DNA of 64,000 nt from Sphingorhabdus lacus (GTDB lineage: Bacteria; Pseudomonadota; Alphaproteobacteria; Sphingomonadales; Sphingomonadaceae), in the NCBI RefSeq assembly GCF_009768975.1, contig NZ_CP035733.1, forward strand, positions 1,426,001 through 1,490,000. Reading direction: 5' to 3'. The number at the start of each line of letters is the position of its first letter. Position 1 is the stretch's first letter. Under the pieces are notes generated by a model. It was not told the DNA's origin. It was given only the letters and a program-made list of their open reading frames with translations, and ran no database searches. Made by a program: the position numbers and the translations under genes. Below are positions 20,190 through 28,689 of this stretch, piece by piece.

Positions 20190-20965
20190 GCTTTCATCCT
20201 GACCATCAGGGGGGCGAATGTGCTTTCCTGCTGCAAATCGATCCTGCCGCGCTTCGCCAATTCCAATGCGGCAACAAAGCTGGACGCCAAGGCCGATTTT
20301 CGCATTGCCGGCTCTGTAAAATCAGGCAGGAAGGATTCAATAGTCGTCCAGTCAACAGCCCGGCCGATCATGGCAGAAACCCGTTCCAGAGCCTCTTCCA
20401 AAGTCATGACCGCGCGCTTTTTGACGACATGCAAAACGGGCTGTGTGCGGGCCTTTATCTGGCCATAGGCCGTGATCAGTTCGAAATAATCACAATCCCA
20501 TGCGCGGGCCTTTACAACGCGCAGTCCTTCCGGAGCGCCGCGCAGAAACACGTCGCGCCCGATGCGGTCCCGCGCCATCAGCCGGGCACCGCTTTCGCGC
20601 ATGGCATTCAGCCGTTCCAGCCGAAGCTGCAGACGAAGCGCCAGTTCCTCCGGCGACGGGTCAATGGTCGGATCCTTCGGCAGCAGCAGAGCTGATTTGA
20701 GATAGGCCAGCCACGCCGCCATGACGAGATAGTCAGCGGCCAGTTCCAGTTTCAGCGTGCGTGCCTGCTCAATGAACAGCAAATATTGCTCGACCAGTGC
20801 GAGAATGGAGATCGCCCGCAAATCGACCTTCTGGTTTCGGGCCAACGTCAACAAAAGGTCGAGCGGCCCTTCCCAACCGTCAATGTCGATCGTCAACACG
20901 TCAGCCGAAAAATCATCCTCTTCGCGAAGGACTAAATCCTCATCAAAAAGATTATCTTCGCTCAT
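20186..20965 (-). CDS. scpA: Segregation and condensation protein A
   Basis: 259 residues. ScpA is the kleisin subunit of SMC-ScpAB. The signature GWEGPLDLLLTLARNQKVDL lies near residues 31-50, and a winged-helix C-terminus follows. It is coupled to nagZ upstream and scpB downstream by 4 bp overlaps. Confidence 0.94.
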   Translation of the reverse strand: MSEDNLFDEDLVLREEDDFSADVLTIDIDGWEGPLDLLLTLARNQKVDLRAISILALVEQYLLFIEQARTLKLELAADYLVMAAWLAYLKSALLLPKDPTIDPSPEELALRLQLRLERLNAMRESGARLMARDRIGRDVFLRGAPEGLRVVKARAWDCDYFELITAYGQIKARTQPVLHVVKKRAVMTLEEALERVSAMIGRAVDWTTIESFLPDFTEPAMRKSALASSFVAALELAKRGRIDLQQESTFAPLMVRMKA

Positions 20966-22011
20966 GCTGCGCCCGTTGCACCATGCGTTAGCTTGGCTTC
21001 GGTATCGGCCAATGCGAGCAACTGGCTCCGTTTGTGGAGGAGATGTGCGAGACGGTCGGCATCAAAATCCAGAGAAGCTCCGGTCATCGCCTTATCGAGC
21101 CGTGCACGCGCCGCCCCGGTAATCTCGGGCAATTTTTCGGCGATCGCGACCATTTCGTCAAATCGTCCCCAGCAGTTGAGCGCAAGGTCCAACCCTGCCG
21201 CAACGCATTGTGCCGCCCGGGTGGGGACATCACCTGTGAGTGCGTTCATGTCGAGATCATCGCTCATCATCAAACCGTCAAATCCGATCTTTCCGCGAAT
21301 GATGTGCTCAATAACAAAGGGCGACATGGTCGCTGTATGCTCGGAATCCCAGACATCGTAGACGACATGCCCCGTCATGCCCATCGGCGCCTTGTTCAAA
21401 ACGCGGAATGGCTCGAGGTCCTGCTCAAGTTCTTCTTCGCTGGCATGGACATGCGGGAGGTCGTGATGGGTATCGACCACCGACCTGCCCTGCCCCGGCA
21501 TATGTTTCACAACGCCGATAACGCCGCCCGCTGCAAGGCCGTCCAATATCGCCTTTCCTAAAGCCGCAACGCGCATCGGGTCGCTACCCAGCGCCCGATC
21601 GCCAATGGCGGAATGGGTATCGGGCACACGGACATCCAGCACCGGCAGGCAATCAACGTTGATGCCGACTTCTGCCAGTGTCAGCGCAATTGCCTCCGCA
21701 TTGCTTTTGGCGGCTTCAATCGCGGTGATCGGCGCGACGTCGTAAAGGGCATCGAACGCACCACCAGCCTGAAAGTCCGGCCACACGGGCGGGCGCATCC
21801 GGGCGACACGTCCACCTTCCTGGTCAATCAGAACCGGAACCTTATCGTGACCATGCAGAGCGCGAAGACTATCGGTCAAAGCGCGAACTTGCTGGCGATC
21901 CTCGATATTGCGCTTGAACAGGATATACCCCGCCGGTTCAACATCGCGGAACAGGCGCTTTTCATCGTCGGTGAGAGTCAGGCTGGAAAGGCCAAAAATC
22001 ACGGGCTTCAT
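20962..22011 (-). CDS. nagZ: Beta-N-acetylhexosaminidase NagZ
   Basis: 349 residues from the ATG at 22011 (MKPVIFGLSSLTL); the frame extends 10 codons further but the family starts here. Glycoside hydrolase family 3: cytoplasmic removal of GlcNAc from GlcNAc-anhydroMurNAc peptides in cell-wall recycling. LIDQEGGRVARMRPP and KHMPGQGRSVVDTHHDLP, carrying the flexible Asp-His dyad loop, are visible, as is the nucleophile region MMSDDLDM. The usual KHFPGHG reads KHMPGQG here. Confidence 0.93.
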   Translation of the reverse strand: MKPVIFGLSSLTLTDDEKRLFRDVEPAGYILFKRNIEDRQQVRALTDSLRALHGHDKVPVLIDQEGGRVARMRPPVWPDFQAGGAFDALYDVAPITAIEAAKSNAEAIALTLAEVGINVDCLPVLDVRVPDTHSAIGDRALGSDPMRVAALGKAILDGLAAGGVIGVVKHMPGQGRSVVDTHHDLPHVHASEEELEQDLEPFRVLNKAPMGMTGHVVYDVWDSEHTATMSPFVIEHIIRGKIGFDGLMMSDDLDMNALTGDVPTRAAQCVAAGLDLALNCWGRFDEMVAIAEKLPEITGAARARLDKAMTGASLDFDADRLAHLLHKRSQLLALADTEAKLTHGATGAA

Positions 22012-22100
22012 GCGCAGGAACGCTAAGGCCCATATGCCCAAGGCGCAAGCTGCGAACGATTTCGATCATCCGCAAAACTGTGCATAACCGGATGCTGTTC

Positions 22101-22137
22101 GCAAAATAAAAGCCGCAGCGGAATTCTCCGCTGCGGC
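22101..22137 (-). terminator. Rho-independent terminator after the SPOR gene
   Basis: GCCGCAGCGG and CCGCTGCGGC form a perfect 10 bp stem with loop AATTCT. On the minus strand it is followed by TTTTATTTTGC. It lies 28 bp after the SPOR gene stop and separates argS-SPOR from the nagZ-scpAB-tat unit. Confidence 0.85.
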
Positions 22138-22165
22138 CTCTCCCCCTCCAGAGAAGATTATCGGG

Positions 22166-22843
22166 TTAGCGAACGATCAGGCAGTTCTCGCCAGCAGCCT
22201 TCAATTTGGCGCAAAGCTGCTGCGCAGCAGCGGCATTGGCTGTTACGGCCTGCAAACGGAATACCTTGCGGCCACCTTCAACGCTGGCTTCGGCGATGCG
22301 GCGGTTTGTGCCCGACAGGAAGCCGAAACGTTTGCCAAATGCCGCCCATGCGGCCTCTGCCTTGGCAGAATCGCCAAATGCACCCAATTGGACCATCACA
22401 GCACCGGCGGGCGCTGCGGCATTAGGTGCAGGCTTTGCTGCAACAGGAGCCGGCGGAGCAAACTTGGCATCGGCAGGCTTAGCAGCCGGAGCGATTGTGG
22501 CGCCTGTTTTCGTGCCTTCGCTTGCTGCAAAAGCCGAGTCCCCTTCGCCTTCGAATGTCTTGCCACCGGCAACGTCGGGCTTGACCTTATAGTCGCCTTC
22601 TTGCGCGGCGATCAGCTCGCCATTTCCGGTATTTCCGCCACTCTGCTTTTGCTGGGCCCAATAAATGCCGCCTACAATTGCAGCCAACAATATCAAACCA
22701 CCCAGCACCATGCCGGCAACTTTCAGGGGTGAAGCACCTTCTTCATAGTCATAACCGTCCGCAGTTTCCAACCACGGCAAACGGTCGGGATCTTCCAATC
22801 CTAGTGCTTCATCATTACGATTGTCGTTGGTCTCATCGCTCAT
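22166..22843 (-). CDS. SPOR-domain membrane protein
   Basis: 225 residues from the ATG at 22843 (MSDETNDNRN). A cytoplasmic acidic N-terminus is followed by one membrane helix (VAGMVLGGLILLAAIVGGIYW), a Pro/Ala-rich linker, and a C-terminal SPOR fold beginning AVMVQLGAFGDSAKAEAAW and ending AAGENCLIVR. SPOR domains bind denuded septal glycan strands, so a division or cell-wall role is likely. It follows argS closely, the usual alphaproteobacterial order. Confidence 0.88.
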   Translation of the reverse strand: MSDETNDNRNDEALGLEDPDRLPWLETADGYDYEEGASPLKVAGMVLGGLILLAAIVGGIYWAQQKQSGGNTGNGELIAAQEGDYKVKPDVAGGKTFEGEGDSAFAASEGTKTGATIAPAAKPADAKFAPPAPVAAKPAPNAAAPAGAVMVQLGAFGDSAKAEAAWAAFGKRFGFLSGTNRRIAEASVEGGRKVFRLQAVTANAAAAQQLCAKLKAAGENCLIVR

Positions 22844-22868
22844 GCCAAATCCCCAAAATCCACTATCG

Positions 22869-24590
22869 CTACATGCTATTTGCGGCCTCAACCCCCATCA
22901 GACGAAGCCCATTGCGTATAACTTGCCCGATATTGGCCGCCATGAAAAGCCTTGCGCCCGTTAATGCCGGATTATGTGCCAATATGAAGCGTTTATCCGG
23001 CTGGTCATTGCCCAAATTCCAATAGGCATGGAAAGCCGCCGCAAGATCGCTGAGGTAGAATGCGATACGATGTGGCTCGCTTGCCTTACCCGCAGCTTCC
23101 ACAATCCGGGGGAAGTTGGCCGCTTCACGGATCAGGGCAATTTCCGCATCGCCCAACAGACTAAGCTGCGTTGCGTCCAGCCCTAGACCCTCTGCCTCTG
23201 CCTTGCGCAATGTCGATTGGATCCGGGCGTGGGCATATTGCACGTAGAATACGGGATTGTCTTTTGATGCCTCGACCACCTTGGCAAAATCAAAATCCAT
23301 TTGTGCGTCGGATTTGCGCGTAAGCATGGTGAACCGGACCACATCCTTGCCGACTTCTTCGACCATTTCCGACAGGGTAATAAAGCTGCCCGAACGCTTG
23401 GACATTTTGATAGGTTCGCCGCCGCGCAGCAACCGCACCATTTGCACCAGCTTTATGTCAAACTGGACTTTTCCGCCGGTCAGCGCATTGACTGCAGCCT
23501 TGATGCGCTTGACCGTTCCGGCATGGTCGGCACCCCAGATGTCGACCATCGCATCGACATTCTGGCTCTTTTGATAATGGTAGGCGAGGTCGGCACCGAA
23601 ATAGGTCCAACTGCCATTGGATTTCTTGATGGGCCGATCCTGATCATCGCCGAACTGTGTCGACCGGAAAAGCGGAAGCGTTACGGGTTCCCAATCCTCG
23701 ATCTCCTTGCCCTTGGGTTTTTCCAGTTCGCCGTCATAAATCAACCCGCGCGCGCGCAACTCGGCCTCGGCTGCTTCGGCTTTGCCAGCCTCATGCAGTT
23801 CGGCTTCGGACGAAAACAGATCATGATGTATACCGAGCAAAGCCAGGTCGGTCTTGATCATCTCCATCATGTCGGCAACGGCAGCTTTACGGAACAGAAC
23901 AAGCCATTCGCCTTCCGGGGCGGCCACATATCTGTCGCCATATAATTCGGCGAGCCGCTTACCCACGGGGATCAGATAGTCCCCGGGATACAAACCCTCC
24001 GGGATTTCGATGCTTTCACCCAGCGCTTCGCGATAACGCAAATGCGCGGAACGGGCGAGCGTATCAACCTGTCCACCGGCATCATTGATATAATATTCGC
24101 GGATAACCTTATAACCCGAAAATTCGAGCAGTGACGCCAAGGCGTCACCGACCACTGCACCGCGGCAATGGCCCATATGCATGGGACCGGTCGGATTGGC
24201 CGAGACATATTCAATGTTGACGACTTTACCCGCACCCGCAGTCGAACGACCATAGTCGTCCGCCGATTGGCCGATGGCACGCAGTTCGTCCAACCATGCC
24301 GAAGCATTTAGCCGCAAGTTCAGAAAACCCGGGCCAGCAATTTCGACGGCGGTAACATTGTCGATCTTGCCGAGTTCGATAGATAACGCCTCGGCAAGCG
24401 CCCGTGGGTTGGTTCCCGCCGGTTTGGCCAACACCATCGCGGCATTGGTCGACAGATCACCATGCGACGCTTCGCGCGGCGGTTCTACAGTCACATTGCT
24501 GCGATCAATATCTGCGGGCAATGTTCCAGCCGCAACCAAAGCGTCGAGCGCATGGTCCACATGCGCGGCGAATTTTTCAAAAAGGGTCAT
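22869..24590 (-). CDS. argS: Arginyl-tRNA synthetase
   Basis: 573 residues, class Ia synthetase. The HIGH-type motif reads MHMGHCRG and the KMSKS-type motif reads KMSKRSG; both are normal for ArgRS. The C-terminal anticodon-binding DALR domain ends near LMGVEAANSM. Charges tRNA-Arg in the cytoplasm. Confidence 0.97.
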   Translation of the reverse strand: MTLFEKFAAHVDHALDALVAAGTLPADIDRSNVTVEPPREASHGDLSTNAAMVLAKPAGTNPRALAEALSIELGKIDNVTAVEIAGPGFLNLRLNASAWLDELRAIGQSADDYGRSTAGAGKVVNIEYVSANPTGPMHMGHCRGAVVGDALASLLEFSGYKVIREYYINDAGGQVDTLARSAHLRYREALGESIEIPEGLYPGDYLIPVGKRLAELYGDRYVAAPEGEWLVLFRKAAVADMMEMIKTDLALLGIHHDLFSSEAELHEAGKAEAAEAELRARGLIYDGELEKPKGKEIEDWEPVTLPLFRSTQFGDDQDRPIKKSNGSWTYFGADLAYHYQKSQNVDAMVDIWGADHAGTVKRIKAAVNALTGGKVQFDIKLVQMVRLLRGGEPIKMSKRSGSFITLSEMVEEVGKDVVRFTMLTRKSDAQMDFDFAKVVEASKDNPVFYVQYAHARIQSTLRKAEAEGLGLDATQLSLLGDAEIALIREAANFPRIVEAAGKASEPHRIAFYLSDLAAAFHAYWNLGNDQPDKRFILAHNPALTGARLFMAANIGQVIRNGLRLMGVEAANSM

Positions 24591-24616
24591 AAGCTGTGCC
24601 TTTGACGGAGCGCCAA

Positions 24617-25267
24617 TTAGCGCGTGACGTTATAGCGCAGTTGCTCTTCGGTCAGTTGGAAACCAATCAGCATTTCAAAGCTGGACCGAACCACAGCGGC
24701 CCGAACCTCGGGATCAGCCATAGGATCGAGCGCGGCATCGGGATCGCCTGGCTTGCGCTTTTTTGTGATTTTCTGGACGATTTCGGCAGGCAAACGTGCC
24801 GAGTTGCCATCGACATAGCTTGCCGCCTGCGCGGTTGCACTTGCCTTGGACTGCCCGTCGGCAAATTGCAGCGTAACCTGCCCAACGCGCTTGGCAACAA
24901 CAGCGCTGCCGCCCTGCACCACAGTCGTAAAATAGGGAAGAGTTACCGTTTTCGCGCCTTGGACGTCATTTCGTCGGGCCTGAACCTCGAAACTGGCCTG
25001 CGAGTAGATTTTCTCGCCGCCGCTGTTGCAGGTAGGACGGACGTTCGTAATCGACGCAACGACGTCGATTGCATTCGCATCCTGGCTTCCCGCTGTGTTG
25101 AAAAGTGTGATGTCGCCCGTGCCATCGGGGATAGCAACCGTGGGACAGCCTGTTCGCGTCACACTGATTCCCACGCCGGAGGACAGATCCAACTCCCCAT
25201 CCTTTGCGCATCCGGCAAGTGATGCCACGATTGTGCCCGCAAGAAGGACTTTGGCGACAAATTTCAT
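24617..25267 (-). CDS. Putative lipoprotein of unknown function
   Basis: 216 residues with a lipoprotein signal peptide (VASLAGC, Cys20). The mature part has beta-rich segments such as LFNTAGSQDANAIDVVASI and TLPYFTTVVQGG, then a short basic helix (QKITKKRKPGD). It is widespread beside argS or ispH in sphingomonads by impression, but no characterised family is recognised. It sits 26 bp upstream of argS on the same strand and could be co-transcribed; ispH is divergent. Confidence 0.75.
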   Translation of the reverse strand: MKFVAKVLLAGTIVASLAGCAKDGELDLSSGVGISVTRTGCPTVAIPDGTGDITLFNTAGSQDANAIDVVASITNVRPTCNSGGEKIYSQASFEVQARRNDVQGAKTVTLPYFTTVVQGGSAVVAKRVGQVTLQFADGQSKASATAQAASYVDGNSARLPAEIVQKITKKRKPGDPDAALDPMADPEVRAAVVRSSFEMLIGFQLTEEQLRYNVTR

Positions 25268-25402
25268 ACAGGGTTATCCTCAGGATTCTTATTTGGTTTC
25301 GCCTAAGCGCGTTTCTGAAAGGTCCTTATCCGTCCATAGCGGGACACGCAACAGGGGAAAGGTCTTGGCGGAAGCCGAGACTTTACCTAAAGGACATTGC
25401 CC

Positions 25403-26368
25403 ATGACTGAACAAAATCCCCCCAAGCGCCCGTTGAAGCTCCTCCTTGCCGCTCCACGCGGTTTTTGTGCGGGTGTCGACCGCGCTATCAAAATTGTCGA
25501 GCTCGCGCTGGAACAGCATGGCGCACCTGTCTACGTCCGGCATGAAATTGTGCACAATCGATTTGTCGTCGACAGCCTTAAAGCCAAGGGCGCTGTGTTC
25601 GTAGACGAACTTGATCAGGTCCCTGATGGTGGACATGTTGTTTTTTCCGCGCATGGCGTGCCGAAATCGGTTCCGGCAAATGCAGAAGAGCGTGGGCTTG
25701 CCTATCTGGACGCGACATGCCCGCTGGTGTCCAAAGTCCACCGCCAGGCCGAACGTCAGGTCGAGGCCGGACGCCACATCATCTTTATAGGCCACGCCGG
25801 TCATCCTGAGGTGATCGGCACTTTCGGCCAGGTTCCTGCCGGCTCCATGTCGCTCGTCGAAACCGTCCAAGATGTCGCAAATTTGGTGCCCGCCAACGAA
25901 GACAATCTCTCTTTTCTGACGCAAACGACATTGTCTGTCGATGATACGGCCGAAATCGTCGAGGCGTTGCAGCGCCGTTTTCCATCGATTGTGGGGCCTA
26001 AGGGCGAAGATATCTGCTACGCGACGTCCAACCGGCAAAATGCGGTCAAGGCGATTGCGGGTGAATGCGATCTCGTCATCGTCATTGGCGCGCCGAACAG
26101 TTCCAACTCTGTGCGCCTTGTCGAAGTCGCCGAACGGGCGGGATCGAAAGCACATCTTGTTCAACGCGCTGACGATATCAGCATGAACTGGTTTGATGGC
26201 GTTCAGACTTTGGGTTTGACCGCAGGTGCATCGGCGCCCGAATTACTGGTCCGCGAAATAATCGACTCTCTCGCCAACCACTTCGATCTCGACGAACAGC
26301 AGGTTACGACAGCCGAAGAAAGCATCATCTTCAAACTGCCGCGCGAAGTGGCCGGCGCGGTGGCCTGA
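25403..26368 (+). CDS. ispH: 4-hydroxy-3-methylbut-2-enyl diphosphate reductase
   Basis: 321 residues from the ATG at 25403, with AAAGGAC just upstream. IspH is the last step of the non-mevalonate isoprenoid pathway, reducing HMBPP to IPP and DMAPP. Three Fe-S cluster cysteines are visible in [24 protein letters not shown] and [11 protein letters not shown]. It is followed 1 bp later by thrB. Confidence 0.97.
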   Translation: MTEQNPPKRPLKLLLAAPRGFCAGVDRAIKIVELALEQHGAPVYVRHEIVHNRFVVDSLKAKGAVFVDELDQVPDGGHVVFSAHGVPKSVPANAEERGLAYLDATCPLVSKVHRQAERQVEAGRHIIFIGHAGHPEVIGTFGQVPAGSMSLVETVQDVANLVPANEDNLSFLTQTTLSVDDTAEIVEALQRRFPSIVGPKGEDICYATSNRQNAVKAIAGECDLVIVIGAPNSSNSVRLVEVAERAGSKAHLVQRADDISMNWFDGVQTLGLTAGASAPELLVREIIDSLANHFDLDEQQVTTAEESIIFKLPREVAGAVA

Positions 26369-26369
26369 A

Positions 26370-27362
26370 TTGGCCGTTTACACGCAATTAGGGCCCGAAC
26401 AGGTTTCGACGTTTCTCGCGCAATATGACGCCGGCGAGCTCATCGCGCTAAAGGGAATTGCCGAGGGCGTCGAGAACAGCAATTATTTCGTCGAAACAAC
26501 GAAAAGCCGCTTCATTCTGACGCTATATGAAAGCCGCGTAGATCCGGCCGACCTCCCCTTCTTCTATGCTTTACTGAAGCATCTTCACGAAGCGGGCTGC
26601 AAGGTGCCGCGCTTCATACCCGACCGAAATGGCGAATGGCTACAGAACCTTGCCGGACGCCCAGCGTGCCTCATAGAATTTTTGCAGGGTGTATCGGTGA
26701 CCCAGCCAACCCCCGCGCAAGCAAAAGCTACCGGCGTGGCACTTGGACAAATGCATAGCGCGCTTGCCGATTTCGACCAAAAGCGCCCCAATAGCCTCGG
26801 ACTATTATCATGGCGTCCTTTGGCCGAACAATGCACAGCGCGCGGCCTGGAAGACATAAATGAGGGCTTGGCCAAAAGAGTTGAGGCCGAATGCGATTTT
26901 CTGGAGGAACGCTGGCCCAAAAATCTGCCGCAACGCGCAATCCACGCCGATCTTTTCCCCGACAATGTCCTCATGCTGGGGGACCGGGTCACCGGCTTGA
27001 TCGATTTCTATTTCGCCTGCACCGACGCATTGGGATATGATCTCGCGGTAACCCACAGCGCGTGGTGTTTCACCAATGACGGAACCCGTTTTCAGAGTGA
27101 TCTGAGTGCCAATCTCCTTCGCGGATATGATTCGGTGCACGGGTTTGATGCCCCAACGCGGGACGCTCTGCCGCTCTTCTTTCGCGGCGCCTGCCTGCGC
27201 TTTTTACTAACCCGCTGTTACGATTGGATAAACACTCCTGCGAATGCGCTGGTTACCAGAAAGGACCCGCTCGCATTTTTGCGGAGACTGGATTTTTACA
27301 GCGATGATGCCAATATTTCTGAACTGATGGGGCAGTTGGGAAACGGTATTGAAGCAGGTTGA
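26370..27362 (+). CDS. thrB: Homoserine kinase (ThrB type 2)
   Basis: 330 residues beginning with TTG. This is the aminoglycoside-phosphotransferase/choline-kinase fold version of homoserine kinase found in alphaproteobacteria and pseudomonads. The catalytic loop [10 protein letters not shown] and the metal-binding GLIDFYF are visible, and the N-terminal [13 protein letters not shown] is typical. Converts homoserine to O-phosphohomoserine for threonine synthesis. Its end overlaps the rnhA start by 14 bp. Confidence 0.93.
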   Translation: MAVYTQLGPEQVSTFLAQYDAGELIALKGIAEGVENSNYFVETTKSRFILTLYESRVDPADLPFFYALLKHLHEAGCKVPRFIPDRNGEWLQNLAGRPACLIEFLQGVSVTQPTPAQAKATGVALGQMHSALADFDQKRPNSLGLLSWRPLAEQCTARGLEDINEGLAKRVEAECDFLEERWPKNLPQRAIHADLFPDNVLMLGDRVTGLIDFYFACTDALGYDLAVTHSAWCFTNDGTRFQSDLSANLLRGYDSVHGFDAPTRDALPLFFRGACLRFLLTRCYDWINTPANALVTRKDPLAFLRRLDFYSDDANISELMGQLGNGIEAG

Positions 27363-27789
27363 AATATTTACCGACGGCGCGTGCAAAGGAAATCCCGGGC
27401 CAGGCGGCTGGGGTGCCGTAATCCGCTATGGCAAGCACGAGAAAGAAATATCGGGTGGCGATCCGGACACGACCAACAACCGGATGGAAATGTGGGCAGC
27501 CATTCAGGCGCTCACAATTCTGATCGAACCGTGCAACGTCAAGCTGCACACCGACAGCAAATATGTCCTCGACGGGATCACAAAGTGGGTTCACGGATGG
27601 CAGCGAAATGGCTGGAAAAATGCGTCAAAGCAGCCAGTTCGAAATGCCGATTTATGGCATGACCTGATCGAAGCCGTCGCGCGGCATAAAGTCGAATGGA
27701 TTTGGGTCAAGGGCCATGATGGCCACCCTGAAAATGAACGCGCAGACCGGCTGGCAAGCGATGCCGCCGAGGCAGCCCGCGCGTCCTGA
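27349..27789 (+). CDS. rnhA: Ribonuclease HI
   Basis: 146 residues beginning with TTG, the only start in the right place ([21 protein letters not shown]). RNase HI cleaves the RNA strand of RNA-DNA hybrids. The active-site acids lie in [25 protein letters not shown] and the C-terminal NERADRLA, with the conserved His in [14 protein letters not shown] Tn7-like transposon terminus starts 5 bp after its stop, so the 3' end is a likely transposon attachment site. Confidence 0.96.
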   Translation: MKQVEIFTDGACKGNPGPGGWGAVIRYGKHEKEISGGDPDTTNNRMEMWAAIQALTILIEPCNVKLHTDSKYVLDGITKWVHGWQRNGWKNASKQPVRNADLWHDLIEAVARHKVEWIWVKGHDGHPENERADRLASDAAEAARAS

Positions 27790-27794
27790 CCCTT

Positions 27795-27972
27795 TGTCGT
27801 TCGCCCCAAAAGTCTTCCGAAAGTTGTCCGATTGAGCCGTCGTGCCGTGAAACGCTAGGATTAGCGTTATTTTAACAGTTAACGCGATAAAGCCAAACAT
27901 ATGGGGCAAATTGCAACTCTTCAATTAGTGCAAATGGGCTTCCGCTTACAGTAGGTTCTTTTGGAGAGTGCC
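27795..27972 (+). repeat. Transposon terminal region with candidate TnsB-binding repeats
   Basis: This 178 bp stretch lies between the inferred terminus and the tnsA start. Three related stretches read CCCCAAAAGTCTTCCGAAAG (about 27803), GCGATAAAGCCAAACATATG (about 27884) and GCAAATGGGCTTCCGCTTAC (about 27931). TnsB sites in Tn7 have an AAAGTCTTAAAC-like core. If 27795 is the first base, the 5 bp target duplication would be CCCTT (27790-27794). Confidence 0.5.
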
Positions 27973-28689
27973 ATGTCCGTTTGGCCTAGTGTCCTGACGC
28001 CGTCCCCGACGCCATTAAGGAAAATTGTCAAATCGTCCTCAATCCGTAGGAAGCGTGCAATAAAAAGCATCAAGTCTGCTGATGGAATGATCGAATGCGA
28101 GTCGGACCACGAAGCTGATTTTGCGATACTTGCCGAACTTGATCCAAACGTTACCGAAATTTTCAGCCAGCCTTTCTCATGGAGTCACCACTTTGATGGA
28201 CAGCGCAAAAAACATTGGCCTGATTTTGGACTAGTAATCAACGGGTCCGCTGAGATCCATGAGGTAAAAGAATTAGCGAAGATCCATGAGGATGTGGAAT
28301 GGAATACACGATGCGGTTGGGCTGATTGGTGTTGGCAACTCGGTGTTCCCTACTCATTGACTTTGGACGCACATCTAGAAGGACCAGTGCAAAGCCGTTG
28401 TATTTCGGATTTGTGGTTTCAGTACAATCGCACCGTAGATGCGTTCTTAACACTTCGAATTCAGTCATTGCTCGAAGCATGCCCGCTTAAAATTGGCACT
28501 ATCATTGAGGCGTTGTCGCCCCCGAAACCTCATTTTGACGAGTTGCTGGCACTAGCTGCGCAAGGCAAAATATACATTGACGCCAGCAATGACTTCTCGC
28601 TCGCGACTTTAGTGAGATTTCCTGATCCGACAAACCCACCGCCTCGGCTCATTCCATTTTTCTCGCCGATTCTGGAAGCGCGACCATGA
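27973..28689 (+). CDS. tnsA: TnsA-like transposon endonuclease
   Basis: 238 residues from the ATG at 27973, with GGAGAG 5 bp upstream. TnsA cuts the 5' strand at transposon ends, enabling cut-and-paste transposition with TnsB. The PD-(D/E)xK-type core is visible: ECESDHEADF (candidate Glu43), HWPDFGLVI (Asp84) and EIHEVKEL (Glu97, Lys99). TnsA's second metal-binding acid in Tn7 is a Gln; here it is Glu. The C-terminal region would bind TnsC. Its stop overlaps the tnsB start as ATGA. Confidence 0.85.
   Translation: MSVWPSVLTPSPTPLRKIVKSSSIRRKRAIKSIKSADGMIECESDHEADFAILAELDPNVTEIFSQPFSWSHHFDGQRKKHWPDFGLVINGSAEIHEVKELAKIHEDVEWNTRCGWADWCWQLGVPYSLTLDAHLEGPVQSRCISDLWFQYNRTVDAFLTLRIQSLLEACPLKIGTIIEALSPPKPHFDELLALAAQGKIYIDASNDFSLATLVRFPDPTNPPPRLIPFFSPILEARP

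Noticed and set aside
25289-26164. 291-codon frame antisense to ispH
   Set aside because: Opposes the well-supported ispH and has no recognisable domain.
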